Under the pieces are notes generated by a model. It searched no databases, was not told where the DNA came from, and saw nothing but the letters and a program-made list of their open reading frames with translations. This document shows, one piece after another, positions 1-5,995 of a DNA stretch of 9,596 bases. This DNA is from PALSA-243 sp036268375. Its GTDB lineage: Bacteria > Acidobacteriota > Terriglobia > Bryobacterales > Bryobacteraceae. The position numbers and the translations under genes were made by a program. Location: the NCBI GenBank assembly GCA_036268375.1, contig DATAUH010000337.1, positions 1 through 9,596 of the forward strand, in the 5' to 3' direction. Within the stretch, counting starts at the first letter, position 1; each line of letters begins with the position of its first letter.

Positions 1-401
1 GCCGCGCTCGCCCGACGCTCTTCAACCCCGGCGCCTCGCCGCGCTCGCCCGACGTTCTTCAACCCCGCGCCTCGCCGCACCCACCCGACGCTCTTGAACC
101 CCGCGCCTTCGCCGCGTCCGCCCATCCGATCTTCAATCCCCGCGCTTCGCCGCACCCGCCCATCCGTTCTTCAATCCCCGCGCGCCTCGCCGCACCCACC
201 CGCCGCTCTTCAACCTCGCGCCTCGCCGCGTCCGCCCATCCGTTCTTCAACCCCGGGCGCCTCGCCGCACCCACCCGACGCTCTTCAACCCCGCGCCTCG
301 CCACGTCCGCCCGTGAGTTCTTCAACCCCGCGCGCCTCGCCGCAGCCACCCTTTCGTTTCTCGACCCAGCGAATTGCCGCCTCCGCCCGGTCGTCCTTCA
401 A
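1..401. repeat. Degenerate GC-rich tandem repeat array, unit about 36-39 bp
   Basis: A run of head-to-tail units, each beginning with TCTTCAA or a close variant, starts at positions 19, 56, 92, 130, 168, 207, 244, 282 and 319. More decayed copies start near 358 and 394. Unit length varies (37, 36, 38, 38, 39, 37, 38, 37, 39). Each unit reads roughly TCTTCAACCCCGCGCCTCGC followed by a variable tail. The tails fall into two types, one like CGCACCCACCCGACGC and one like CGTCCGCCCATCCGT, and from about 207 on they alternate, suggesting duplication of a two-unit block. The array is open at the left window edge and decays to the right. Because unit lengths are not consistently multiples of three, no reading frame is kept through the array, so the long open frames crossing it are probably not genes. 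The plus strand is strongly C-rich. There are no unique spacers, so this is not a CRISPR array. Confidence 0.9.
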
Positions 402-540
402 CTGCGTTCCTGCCGCGTAAAGCCGTTTAACTCTGTGCCGCGCCGGACAGAATCCACGTTCGTAGCAGGCCGAACCTCCCCCGCGAAAAACGTCCCTAGC
501 ACCCACGGGCGTACACGCGCGGATTCGGGCGGTTCACGAT
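402..540. other. Intergenic DNA without recognised features
   Basis: Between the end of the recognisable repeat array and the AT-rich patch I see no gene, RNA or convincing repeat. Short fragments such as CCGTTTAACTCTGTGCCGCG may be very decayed repeat copies, but the match is too weak to claim. Confidence 0.5.
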
Positions 541-570
541 TTCAAAATATTTCTTCTGTTCCTCTTTTCT

Positions 571-600
571 TTCACATAGCAAAAGAAAATAAGATTTAAG
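571..600 (+). promoter_or_regulatory. Weak sigma-70-like promoter candidate in AT-rich patch
   Basis: The stretch 541-600 is much richer in A and T than its surroundings. It contains TTCACA (571-576, five of six matches to TTGACA). An 18-nt spacer separates it from TTTAAG (595-600, four of six matches to TATAAT). A start site near 607 would give a leader of about 165 nt that includes the inverted repeat at 640-750 and ends at the TTG start at 773. A short A/T hairpin (TTTTCTTT at 565-572 with AAAGAAAA at 582-589) overlaps the same patch. The -10 match is poor, so this is a candidate only. Confidence 0.28.
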
Positions 601-639
601 GGCCTGATTTCTTGGAGCCGGATGGGACTCTGAGGTCAG

Positions 640-750
640 GAGACGGTGGCCGAACGCGCTTCACTCCTTGGCTTCGCGAGAAAGATCGCGCTTTGGCGGG
701 CGTGGTCTGGTGGTCGCGGAGCTTTGCGCGTTCGGGGGGCCCACCGTCTC
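640..750. repeat. Long nested inverted repeat (111 bp), possible structured 5' leader or hairpin element
   Basis: GAGACGGTGG at 640-649 is the exact reverse complement of CCACCGTCTC at 741-750. Nested directly inside, CCGAACGCGC at 650-659 is the exact reverse complement of GCGCGTTCGG at 726-735. Together they give 20 base pairs interrupted only by a five-base bulge (736-740). Pairing resumes inward after a symmetric four-by-four internal loop, with CTCC (664-667) against GGAG (718-721). A GU-rich stretch follows (669-673 with 712-716), then a small apical hairpin (CGCGA 675-679 with TCGCG 686-690). This much nested complementarity is unlikely by chance. The element sits just upstream of the ribosome-binding site and TTG start of the membrane-protein gene, so it could act in the leader RNA. 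It could equally be a dispersed genomic hairpin repeat. It does not fold as a tRNA, since pairing continues through the places where tRNA arms would be. Confidence 0.75.
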
Positions 751-759
751 GATCTAACG

Positions 760-765
760 AAAGGA
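760..765 (+). promoter_or_regulatory. Ribosome-binding site selecting the TTG start at 773
   Basis: AAAGGA at 760-765 lies 7 nt before TTG 773. No ATG with a comparable site occurs nearby in this frame, so the site decides the start. Confidence 0.6.
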
Positions 766-772
766 TTCCCCT

Positions 773-1537
773 TTGTCCGGACTCTTCGGATCCCGCGTAC
801 TCGAAACCGCGCTCGGGCTCACCTGTATTTATCTCCTGCTAGCAACCTTCTGCAGCAGCGTCAATGAATGGATCGCAGAGCTCCTTGCGGCGCGCTCCGT
901 CATGCTGGAAAAAGCCATCCGCCGCCTGCTGGGCCAGGCCGCCGATCAGTTCTATAGCCATCCCTTGATTCAATCGCTCATCCACGATGGCGATCATCCC
1001 GAATATATCGCTTCTGGAACCTTCGCCAAAACTTTGATGGACTTGGCGACTCCCTGTAAAACCGGCCGCATCGATTTCGACGACCTGCAAATTGGGATCG
1101 TCAACGATTTGCCGTGCGGCGCTCTGCGCACAGTGCTTCAATCCACCCTTCAGGGCGTTGAAAAGCGAACCGATGCCGCGCAACAGGCTATCGAAAAGTG
1201 GTTCGACGATGCGATGGAGAGCCTCTCCCACCGCTATCGCCGCCGCGCCCGCCTCGTGACCGCCTCGATCGCCGTCGCCATCACCATCGCCGCCAATGCA
1301 GACACAATCCGGCTCGCCCGCGCCACTCTTGCCGGACAATCGGCGGCCGAGGTCTTAGGTTGGAGCGCAGCTTCGGTCGATTGGAACATCGGGGTGGCTC
1401 AATGGTTCGCTCGCGTTGTGGGTTGGATGCTGACGGCAGCCGCGGTATCTTTAGGCGCGCCGTTCTGGTTTGACGCCGCCCGCAATCTGGTCGCCGCAAC
1501 TCGCCCGCGCGAAGCCGGCTCCAAACAATCCGCCTGA
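773..1537 (+). CDS. Conserved membrane protein of unknown function
   Basis: The predicted protein has 254 residues and starts at a TTG with an AAAGGA ribosome-binding site 7 nt upstream. Hydrophobic segments lie at about residues 11-30, 160-176 and 213-231. The first is followed by a SSVNEWIAELL stretch and LEKAIRRLL. A soluble region of about 110 residues contains FYSHPLIQSL. Then come EKWFDDAMESLSHRYRRR just before the second membrane segment and GWMLTAAAVSLGAPFWFD at the third. From memory this order and these motifs mark a widespread bacterial family of uncharacterised membrane proteins, in which GW-LTA-AVSLGAPFWFD is the best conserved part. Known members tend to be longer, so this one may be a compact version. 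Function and partners are unknown. The gene stands alone on the plus strand, preceded by a long structured leader, and converges with the next gene 9 bp away. The family match is confident; any role is not. Confidence 0.85.
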   Translation: MSGLFGSRVLETALGLTCIYLLLATFCSSVNEWIAELLAARSVMLEKAIRRLLGQAADQFYSHPLIQSLIHDGDHPEYIASGTFAKTLMDLATPCKTGRIDFDDLQIGIVNDLPCGALRTVLQSTLQGVEKRTDAAQQAIEKWFDDAMESLSHRYRRRARLVTASIAVAITIAANADTIRLARATLAGQSAAEVLGWSAASVDWNIGVAQWFARVVGWMLTAAAVSLGAPFWFDAARNLVAATRPREAGSKQSA

Positions 1538-1546
1538 AGCGCGGTT

Positions 1547-2320
1547 TTAATTTCCGTGATAGTTGAAGCGGTATCCCAGAATCGCCTTGATCAACAGGTG
1601 ATCCGTCGCGGACGTCGTTCCGACTCCCACTCCGAAATTGAACTCCCAGTTTTTCCCAAAATCGATATCGGCCGCGGGCACTATCTGCTGCTCCTGATCG
1701 TGCAGCGGGTCAAACCCCGTAATCGGTCCCAGCGAGCCGTAATATTCCACGCCCAAGGCCACTCGCTTCGTGACGTCGTAGCTCACCTTGAAATTGGGCG
1801 AAAACTCGTACCCGCGATGCGCCTCCGGCCCATGAAACGATTTGTCTACGGTCGGATTGAACGCCAGATACGTGCGCCCGATCTTCTTATCGACAATCGG
1901 CCGGATCTCCCACGTCCACGTATCGCCCGAGAAGTTCGGCCTCTGATAGCCGATCTCGTTGCTGATGCTGACGCCCACCGGCAGCCCGTACCTCTCCGGA
2001 ATCGCAAATCGCGGCCGGATATGCGAGCCCACCCACATCCAAGTGCCGTCGGCTTGGATACTGGTGAACTGATAAAATCCGCACTCGAACCACTCATTGA
2101 ACCCGTGCGTGATCTCGAGCGTTTCGTGCTCCGCATGATTCGTCGGCAGCACTCCGTTGATCGTCGCCTTCTCGCCGGAAGCGGTGAAGTTGCTGTGCAA
2201 CTCCACCATCGTGGCCTTCGGGGTCACCAGTTCCGAGCCGTAGACCTGGACCTCGTAATTTCCCTGCGCCTGGAGCAGGCTGCAAACGAAAATCGGAGCC
2301 AATAGTAGTGGGTAGCGCAA
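1547..2320 (-). CDS. Exported beta-rich protein, probable outer-membrane protein, unknown function
   Basis: The 257-residue product begins with a signal-peptide-like segment (RYPLLLAPIFVCSLLQA, cleavage probably near residues 18-20). It continues as alternating polar and aromatic stretches typical of antiparallel beta strands. Recognisable motifs are THGFNEWFECGFY (71-83), GYQRPNFSGDTWTWEIRP (124-141), FNPTVDKSFHGPE (154-166), FSPNFKVSYDVTK and EYYGSLGPITGFDPL. It ends in LGYRFNYHGN, with aromatic residues near the C-terminus as in barrel proteins. From memory this matches a family of uncharacterised proteins in Acidobacteria and Proteobacteria, with no known ligand. The start is uncertain. 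TTG at 2320 gives the full signal peptide, but it has only a weak GGA directly before it, and an in-frame stop lies four codons upstream. A strong GGAGG lies about 55 nt upstream (2375-2379) in front of a TTG in another frame. The gene probably has its own promoter, because a terminator separates it from the gene upstream. Confidence 0.82.
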   Translation of the reverse strand: MRYPLLLAPIFVCSLLQAQGNYEVQVYGSELVTPKATMVELHSNFTASGEKATINGVLPTNHAEHETLEITHGFNEWFECGFYQFTSIQADGTWMWVGSHIRPRFAIPERYGLPVGVSISNEIGYQRPNFSGDTWTWEIRPIVDKKIGRTYLAFNPTVDKSFHGPEAHRGYEFSPNFKVSYDVTKRVALGVEYYGSLGPITGFDPLHDQEQQIVPAADIDFGKNWEFNFGVGVGTTSATDHLLIKAILGYRFNYHGN

Positions 2321-2427
2321 TCCAGTAGTTTACACGGGAAATCCTCTGCGTACGAAGGCTCCGCAAAAGATTTACCTCCGACGCTCCCGACACACGAGAG
2401 CCCGCGAACCTTCGCGACTGCAAAATG

Positions 2428-2454
2428 AAAAAAACCGAGGCCCGAAGGCCCCGG
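2428..2454 (-). terminator. Rho-independent terminator of the PEP-CTERM gene
   Basis: On the minus strand the RNA reads CCGGGGCC, then a UUCG tetraloop, then GGCCUCGG, then seven U residues. The eight-pair stem spans 2435-2454 and the U tract 2428-2434. One pair is a G-U wobble on the minus strand, whereas the plus strand has an A-C mismatch there and no adjacent T run. The signal is therefore directional and belongs to the minus-strand gene ending at 2522. The loop is the very stable C(UUCG)G type. It insulates the downstream gene at 1547-2320. Confidence 0.9.
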
Positions 2455-2521
2455 CTATAAATAACTGCTCTTTTTTATTGTTTTGGCGACTTAGCGTCAC
2501 CTCTGATTGAAAATTATGTCA

Positions 2522-3286
2522 CTAAGCGCGCGACTTCACTCCGCGCAGCTTGCGCCTTACGCCCGGAATCAACCCCAGCAGGCCGAAACCCGCCATCATC
2601 GCCCAGCTTGCGGGCTCGGGAGTCGGAGTGCTCAGTCCGAGAAATTCCTGCTTGCTTCCATTCGGATAGGTGTAAATCACTAACTTCGATGCATCCGTTG
2701 CCACCGTGAGCTTATCGCTCGCCAGGTTGCTTTTTACCAGTGTTGCCGCGTCAAACAGATCTTTAAAATCGCCGTAGTAACTGCTCACAGGTTGCGGTAA
2801 GCTCACGTTTTGATCAAATAAGTACCACAGCGCGTATTGATAGTCCGTCACCTGATGAGCCTGCGTGTGGGGATTCAGCGATTCAAGTCCCGTCAACAGC
2901 ACCGCGGCCGTTTCGTATGCTTCCGTTTCGGTGAGCGTCAGCGAACTATTCTTTGCAATTCCATCCAGCGCCGATCCGCTTTTATTTACGAGCGTTTCGC
3001 TGCCTTCGAACTGAACCTTGCTCTGCCAGTTCGCGCCGCCGAAGGTGGAGTAGTTGTAAGTCAGAGTGCTGGGAACCGGCGTATCTACAAAGAAATCGTC
3101 GCAAACGATTTCTTGCATAGGAATGCCGTCAATCGTAGCAGTTACTTCGCCGTTATAAGTCGCATTGTTTTGCGAGTAAGTCTGGCTTTCGTGAACCGTC
3201 GGAAGATTCGTAAAATTAATGTTCAGCGTGTCAGCGAAACAATAAGAAGCCGTCAGGGTGAAAACTAAGAGGGATAAATAGCGCAC
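2522..3286 (-). CDS. PEP-CTERM sorting domain-containing exported protein
   Basis: From GTG 3286 the product has 254 residues. It starts with a signal peptide (about residues 1-19, RYLSLLVFTLTASYCFA). A secreted body follows, rich in Ser, Thr, Asn and Tyr and containing YNGEVTATIDG and CDDFF, which I associate with acidobacterial PEP-CTERM proteins. It ends with the tripartite signal: PEPAS, a hydrophobic segment (MMAGFGLLGLIPGV) and a basic tail (RRKLRGVKSR). Such proteins are cut at the PEP motif and anchored or released by an exosortase, and are usually surface or extracellular-matrix components. No exosortase is in this window. I prefer GTG 3286 over an upstream in-frame ATG at 3334: GTG places the signal peptide at the N-terminus and has an AGGA 12 nt upstream, while the ATG adds 16 polar residues and has no ribosome-binding site. 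The gene is more AT-rich than its neighbours and has its own terminator. Confidence 0.88.
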   Translation of the reverse strand: MRYLSLLVFTLTASYCFADTLNINFTNLPTVHESQTYSQNNATYNGEVTATIDGIPMQEIVCDDFFVDTPVPSTLTYNYSTFGGANWQSKVQFEGSETLVNKSGSALDGIAKNSSLTLTETEAYETAAVLLTGLESLNPHTQAHQVTDYQYALWYLFDQNVSLPQPVSSYYGDFKDLFDAATLVKSNLASDKLTVATDASKLVIYTYPNGSKQEFLGLSTPTPEPASWAMMAGFGLLGLIPGVRRKLRGVKSRA

Positions 3287-3298
3287 GTTGTTGTTTTT

Positions 3299-3302
3299 TC
3301 CT
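3299..3302 (-). promoter_or_regulatory. Ribosome-binding site favouring GTG 3286
   Basis: AGGA on the minus strand, followed by 12 A/C-rich bases, precedes GTG 3286. Spacing is slightly long. No comparable site precedes ATG 3334. Confidence 0.45.
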
Positions 3303-3334
3303 AAATTCAGATTAACAACGCCTAAGTCATTCAA

Positions 3335-3490
3335 ACAATAAGGGTAAGCCTTAGTTGACTCGGCCCGATGCTAGTACCTCGGTCCCTGTGTTGGACAGAA
3401 GACTGTGGTACGCCCTCTCTCAATTAGCCAAGATTCAAGGATTTCCGGAGGCAGCCGAAATGGACTTATAAGGGAAGTTATCGCCTGAAA
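3335..3490 (-). other. Intergenic leader region of the PEP-CTERM gene with a possible hairpin
   Basis: This gap separates the glycosyltransferase end from the PEP-CTERM gene and should hold the latter's promoter, but I find no convincing -35/-10 pair. A candidate fold closes with GTACC (3374-3378) against GGTAC (3407-3411). Inside it are competing short pairings: GTCC 3382-3385 with GGAC 3393-3396, and ACAG 3395-3398 with CTGT 3403-3406. It matches no riboswitch I know. No terminator is visible behind the glycosyltransferase gene. Confidence 0.3.
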
Positions 3491-4654
3491 TCAGCCTGCG
3501 GCGCTGTCGCGATAGATCTCGAGCACCGCCCGCGCCGTGCGCTCCCAGCTAAAGCGCGATGCCTGCGCCCGACCTTTGGCGATCAGGTCGGCGCGCAGGG
3601 CTTCGTCTAACAGCACCTCGCGAATGCCGCGCGCGATATCGAACACGTTCTCCGGGTTCACCAGCAACGCCGCATCGCCCACCACTTCCGGCAATGAACT
3701 TACGTTCGACGTCACCACCGGAGTCCCGCACGCCATCGCTTCGAGCGGTGGGAGTCCGAACCCCTCGTATCGAGAAGGAAAGACAAACGCCGCCGCCGAT
3801 TCGTAGAAGCATCGCAGCGTTTCAAACGGCACGAAACCCAAGAACCGCACCAGATGTTCCACTCGGCTCTTGATCACGGTCTGGCGCACTCCGGGATGCT
3901 GCGAAATCGTGTTGCCGATAATTACCAGCCGCAAATCCCGATACTCGGGGTGTCCTGCAAGCTGCTCCCGCAACACCGCGAACGCCTCCACCAGCCGCGG
4001 AACGTTCTTGTGCTTCCTGACATTTCCCGCATACAACAGATAGGGGTATTGAATCTGATACCGCTCCAGAATACGCCTGTGATCTTCCGCGCTGTGCCCT
4101 GAGAGGTCATAGAAACCCGGGTCCGGCGCGTTATAAATGCGCCGGATCCGATTCGGCGGAATGCCCATCAGGTTCTGCACATCGCGCCGCGTCGCATCGG
4201 AAACCGCGATCACCCGGCGCGCTCGCTCGAGACCCCTGCGAAGGCGATAACGTCGCAGTTGCATTCGTATTCCTGACGTATGGTCGAACAGTATGCTCGA
4301 CATGTCGTGCACGGTCACGACGTACGGCCGCATTAGCAGCAACGGAATCCGGTTCAGCGGGATGTGCACCAGATCCGGCGCAAGCTGGTGCAGAAACATC
4401 GGAAACGCTGCATGGTCGAGCGTCGCCTTATCCGATCGCGCGTACTCCATCGGATGAAAATTTTCCGGCAGCCCAACCAGCGTCCGCAGGTCGCTCGAGC
4501 TGCCGATGATCGTGTACCGGTTCGACGTATCGATCGCAGCCAGCGCGTGAACCAAGCTGCGTATATAAACGCCTATCCCGAAATCGCGGATGCGGCGCGC
4601 ATCGATCGCGACGTGAATGCGCCTGGTCTGCGATGCTGCGCCGTCGGGCTCCAC
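3491..4654 (-). CDS. Glycosyltransferase family 4 (GT-B fold) protein
   Basis: The 387-residue product has the two Rossmann-like halves of a GT-B retaining glycosyltransferase. The N-terminal half starts with HVAIDARRIRDFGIGVYIRS (residues 14-33), with the glycine-rich acceptor loop, and includes VTVHDMS (113-119). The C-terminal half carries the donor-binding segment YLLYAGNVRKHKN (205-217, with the basic residues that usually hold the nucleotide-sugar phosphates). It also carries the EX7E motif EGFGLPPLE (E297 and E305) followed by AMACGTPVV and LPEVVGDAA. Length is normal for GT4. There is no membrane segment, so it probably acts at the inner face of the cytoplasmic membrane. Donor and acceptor sugars cannot be told from sequence; a mannosyl-type transferase for surface polysaccharide is plausible. 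GTG 4654 follows the glyA stop with no intervening base, and AGGG (4659-4662) inside the end of glyA serves as its ribosome-binding site, implying translational coupling. Confidence 0.93.
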   Translation of the reverse strand: MEPDGAASQTRRIHVAIDARRIRDFGIGVYIRSLVHALAAIDTSNRYTIIGSSSDLRTLVGLPENFHPMEYARSDKATLDHAAFPMFLHQLAPDLVHIPLNRIPLLLMRPYVVTVHDMSSILFDHTSGIRMQLRRYRLRRGLERARRVIAVSDATRRDVQNLMGIPPNRIRRIYNAPDPGFYDLSGHSAEDHRRILERYQIQYPYLLYAGNVRKHKNVPRLVEAFAVLREQLAGHPEYRDLRLVIIGNTISQHPGVRQTVIKSRVEHLVRFLGFVPFETLRCFYESAAAFVFPSRYEGFGLPPLEAMACGTPVVTSNVSSLPEVVGDAALLVNPENVFDIARGIREVLLDEALRADLIAKGRAQASRFSWERTARAVLEIYRDSAAG

Positions 4655-5959
4655 TTAACCCTGCGTAGCTTTCTGGCCGGAATCGATCCTCCAGCGGTAC
4701 AGGGGAAAACGCGCCGTCAGCGCCTCCACCTTGCGCCGCACATCGCTCATCGCGTCCTCGCTGTTGATATGCTGCAGCACTTCCGCAATCAGTTGGCCGG
4801 TCTCGCGCATCTCTGCCTCTTTAAATCCGCGCGTCGTCACCGCCGGCGATCCTAACCGGATGCCGCTGGGATTCAGGGGCGGATTCACGTCAAACGGAAT
4901 CGCGTTTTTGTTGACCGTAATTCGCGCCCGGTCGAGCGCCTTCTCCGCCTCCTTGCCGCGCAACCCCTTCGAGAACACATCCAGCAACAGCAGGTGCGTA
5001 TCCGTCCCGCCGGAAACCACGCGGAAGCCTGCATCCACCAGGCTCTGCGCCAACGCCTTTGCATTGGCTACCACTTGCTTCTGATAGTCCACAAACTCCG
5101 GCTGCAGCGCCTCGAGGAAACACACCGCCTTCGCCGCGATGATATGCACCAGAGGTCCGCCCTGCAGGCCGGGGAAGACGGTCTTGTCGATCGCCGGTCC
5201 GTATTTCTCCTTCGCCAGAATCAATCCCGACCGCGGCCCGCGCAGAGTTTTATGCGTGGTTGAGGTGACGATGTCCGCATACTCGCACGGATTCGGATGC
5301 AGCCCCGCCGCCACCAGCCCCGAAATGTGCGCCATATCGACCAGGAAAATCGCCCCTACCGCATCGGCAATCTGCCGGAAACGCGCAAAATCGAGCGTCC
5401 GCGGGTACGCACTCGCGCCCGCTATAATCATGCGCGGCTTATGCTCGTCCGCAATCCGCGCCAGGTCGTCGTAATCGATGCGCTCGTCTTCTTTGCGCAC
5501 GCTGTACGGAATCACCTGGTACGTCTTGCCCGAAAAATTCAACTGATGGCCGTGCGTCAGGTGCCCGCCGTGGGCCAGATTCAGGCCCATAATCTTATCG
5601 CCGGGCGTAAGCACCGCCGCATACGCCGCCTGGTTCGCCTGCGAGCCCGAATGCGGCTGTACGTTCGCATACTCCGCGCCAAACAGACGTTTCGCACGGT
5701 CGCGCGCCAGGTTTTCGGCAAGATCGGTGATTTCGCAGCCACCGTAGTAGCGCTTTCCGGGATAGCCTTCGGCGTATTTGTTAGTGAATACGCTGCCCGC
5801 CGCTTCCAGCACCGCTTCGGACGTGAAGTTCTCGCTCGCAATCAGTTCCAGTTGACTGTGTTGGCGGTCGGTCTCCTGCTGAACCAATGAAAAGATCTCG
5901 GGATCGGCAACGGCCAGGGGCCGGCGCATACGTTCGTCTGCTGTCATGGGAATTTTCAT
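4655..5959 (-). CDS. glyA: Serine hydroxymethyltransferase
   Basis: GlyA interconverts serine and glycine using pyridoxal phosphate, transferring the hydroxymethyl carbon to tetrahydrofolate and so feeding one-carbon metabolism. It acts in the cytosol as a dimer or tetramer. The 434 residues cover the whole family: ELIASENF near residue 38, GYPGKRYYGG (65-74), HSGSQANQAAY (103-113), GGHLTHGHQLNFSGK (131-145), VDMAHISGLVA (207-217) and TSTTHKTLRGPRSG (232-245). In the last of these K237 should be the lysine that binds the cofactor. GIRLGSPAVTTRG (366-378) is near the C-terminal domain. No key residue appears lost. ATG 5959 is preceded by GGAG (5967-5970) with 7-nt spacing, so this start is better than the internal ATG four codons later. 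It is the first gene of a unit with the glycosyltransferase, and its upstream region is shared with a divergent gene only about 36 bp away. Confidence 0.98.
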   Translation of the reverse strand: MKIPMTADERMRRPLAVADPEIFSLVQQETDRQHSQLELIASENFTSEAVLEAAGSVFTNKYAEGYPGKRYYGGCEITDLAENLARDRAKRLFGAEYANVQPHSGSQANQAAYAAVLTPGDKIMGLNLAHGGHLTHGHQLNFSGKTYQVIPYSVRKEDERIDYDDLARIADEHKPRMIIAGASAYPRTLDFARFRQIADAVGAIFLVDMAHISGLVAAGLHPNPCEYADIVTSTTHKTLRGPRSGLILAKEKYGPAIDKTVFPGLQGGPLVHIIAAKAVCFLEALQPEFVDYQKQVVANAKALAQSLVDAGFRVVSGGTDTHLLLLDVFSKGLRGKEAEKALDRARITVNKNAIPFDVNPPLNPSGIRLGSPAVTTRGFKEAEMRETGQLIAEVLQHINSEDAMSDVRRKVEALTARFPLYRWRIDSGQKATQG

Positions 5960-5995
5960 TCTAACGCTCCGCCGCCCGCGTTGAATAATGGGCGT

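Noticed and set aside
1..401. CRISPR array
   Set aside because: The whole unit is repetitive, with no unique spacers, variable unit length and no cas genes.
59..506. Long open frames on both strands across the tandem array
   Set aside because: They arise from the GC-rich repeat. Unit lengths of 36-39 bp do not keep the frame, and the translations are low-complexity Arg/Ala/Pro strings.
640..750. tRNA or tRNA-like gene, suggested by the GAGACGGTGGCCGA start
   Set aside because: The pairing forms one continuous long hairpin rather than a cloverleaf, no T-loop consensus is present and there is no CCA end.
612..842. Small proteins encoded upstream of the membrane-protein gene
   Set aside because: The frames run through the inverted repeat and overlap the real gene, and no recognised domain or good ribosome-binding site supports them.
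1556..2305. Plus-strand open frame opposite the beta-rich protein gene
   Set aside because: It is the mirror of a well-supported minus-strand gene, Arg-rich and without a recognisable domain.
2403..2416. CGCGAA/TTCGCG palindrome as a second terminator
   Set aside because: The loop is only two bases and no T run follows on either strand.
2094..2423. Minus-strand frame with a GGAGG site overlapping the start of the beta-rich protein
   Set aside because: The product is an unrecognised low-complexity sequence and the other frame has a clear signal peptide and family motifs. I keep only the ribosome-binding site as an oddity.
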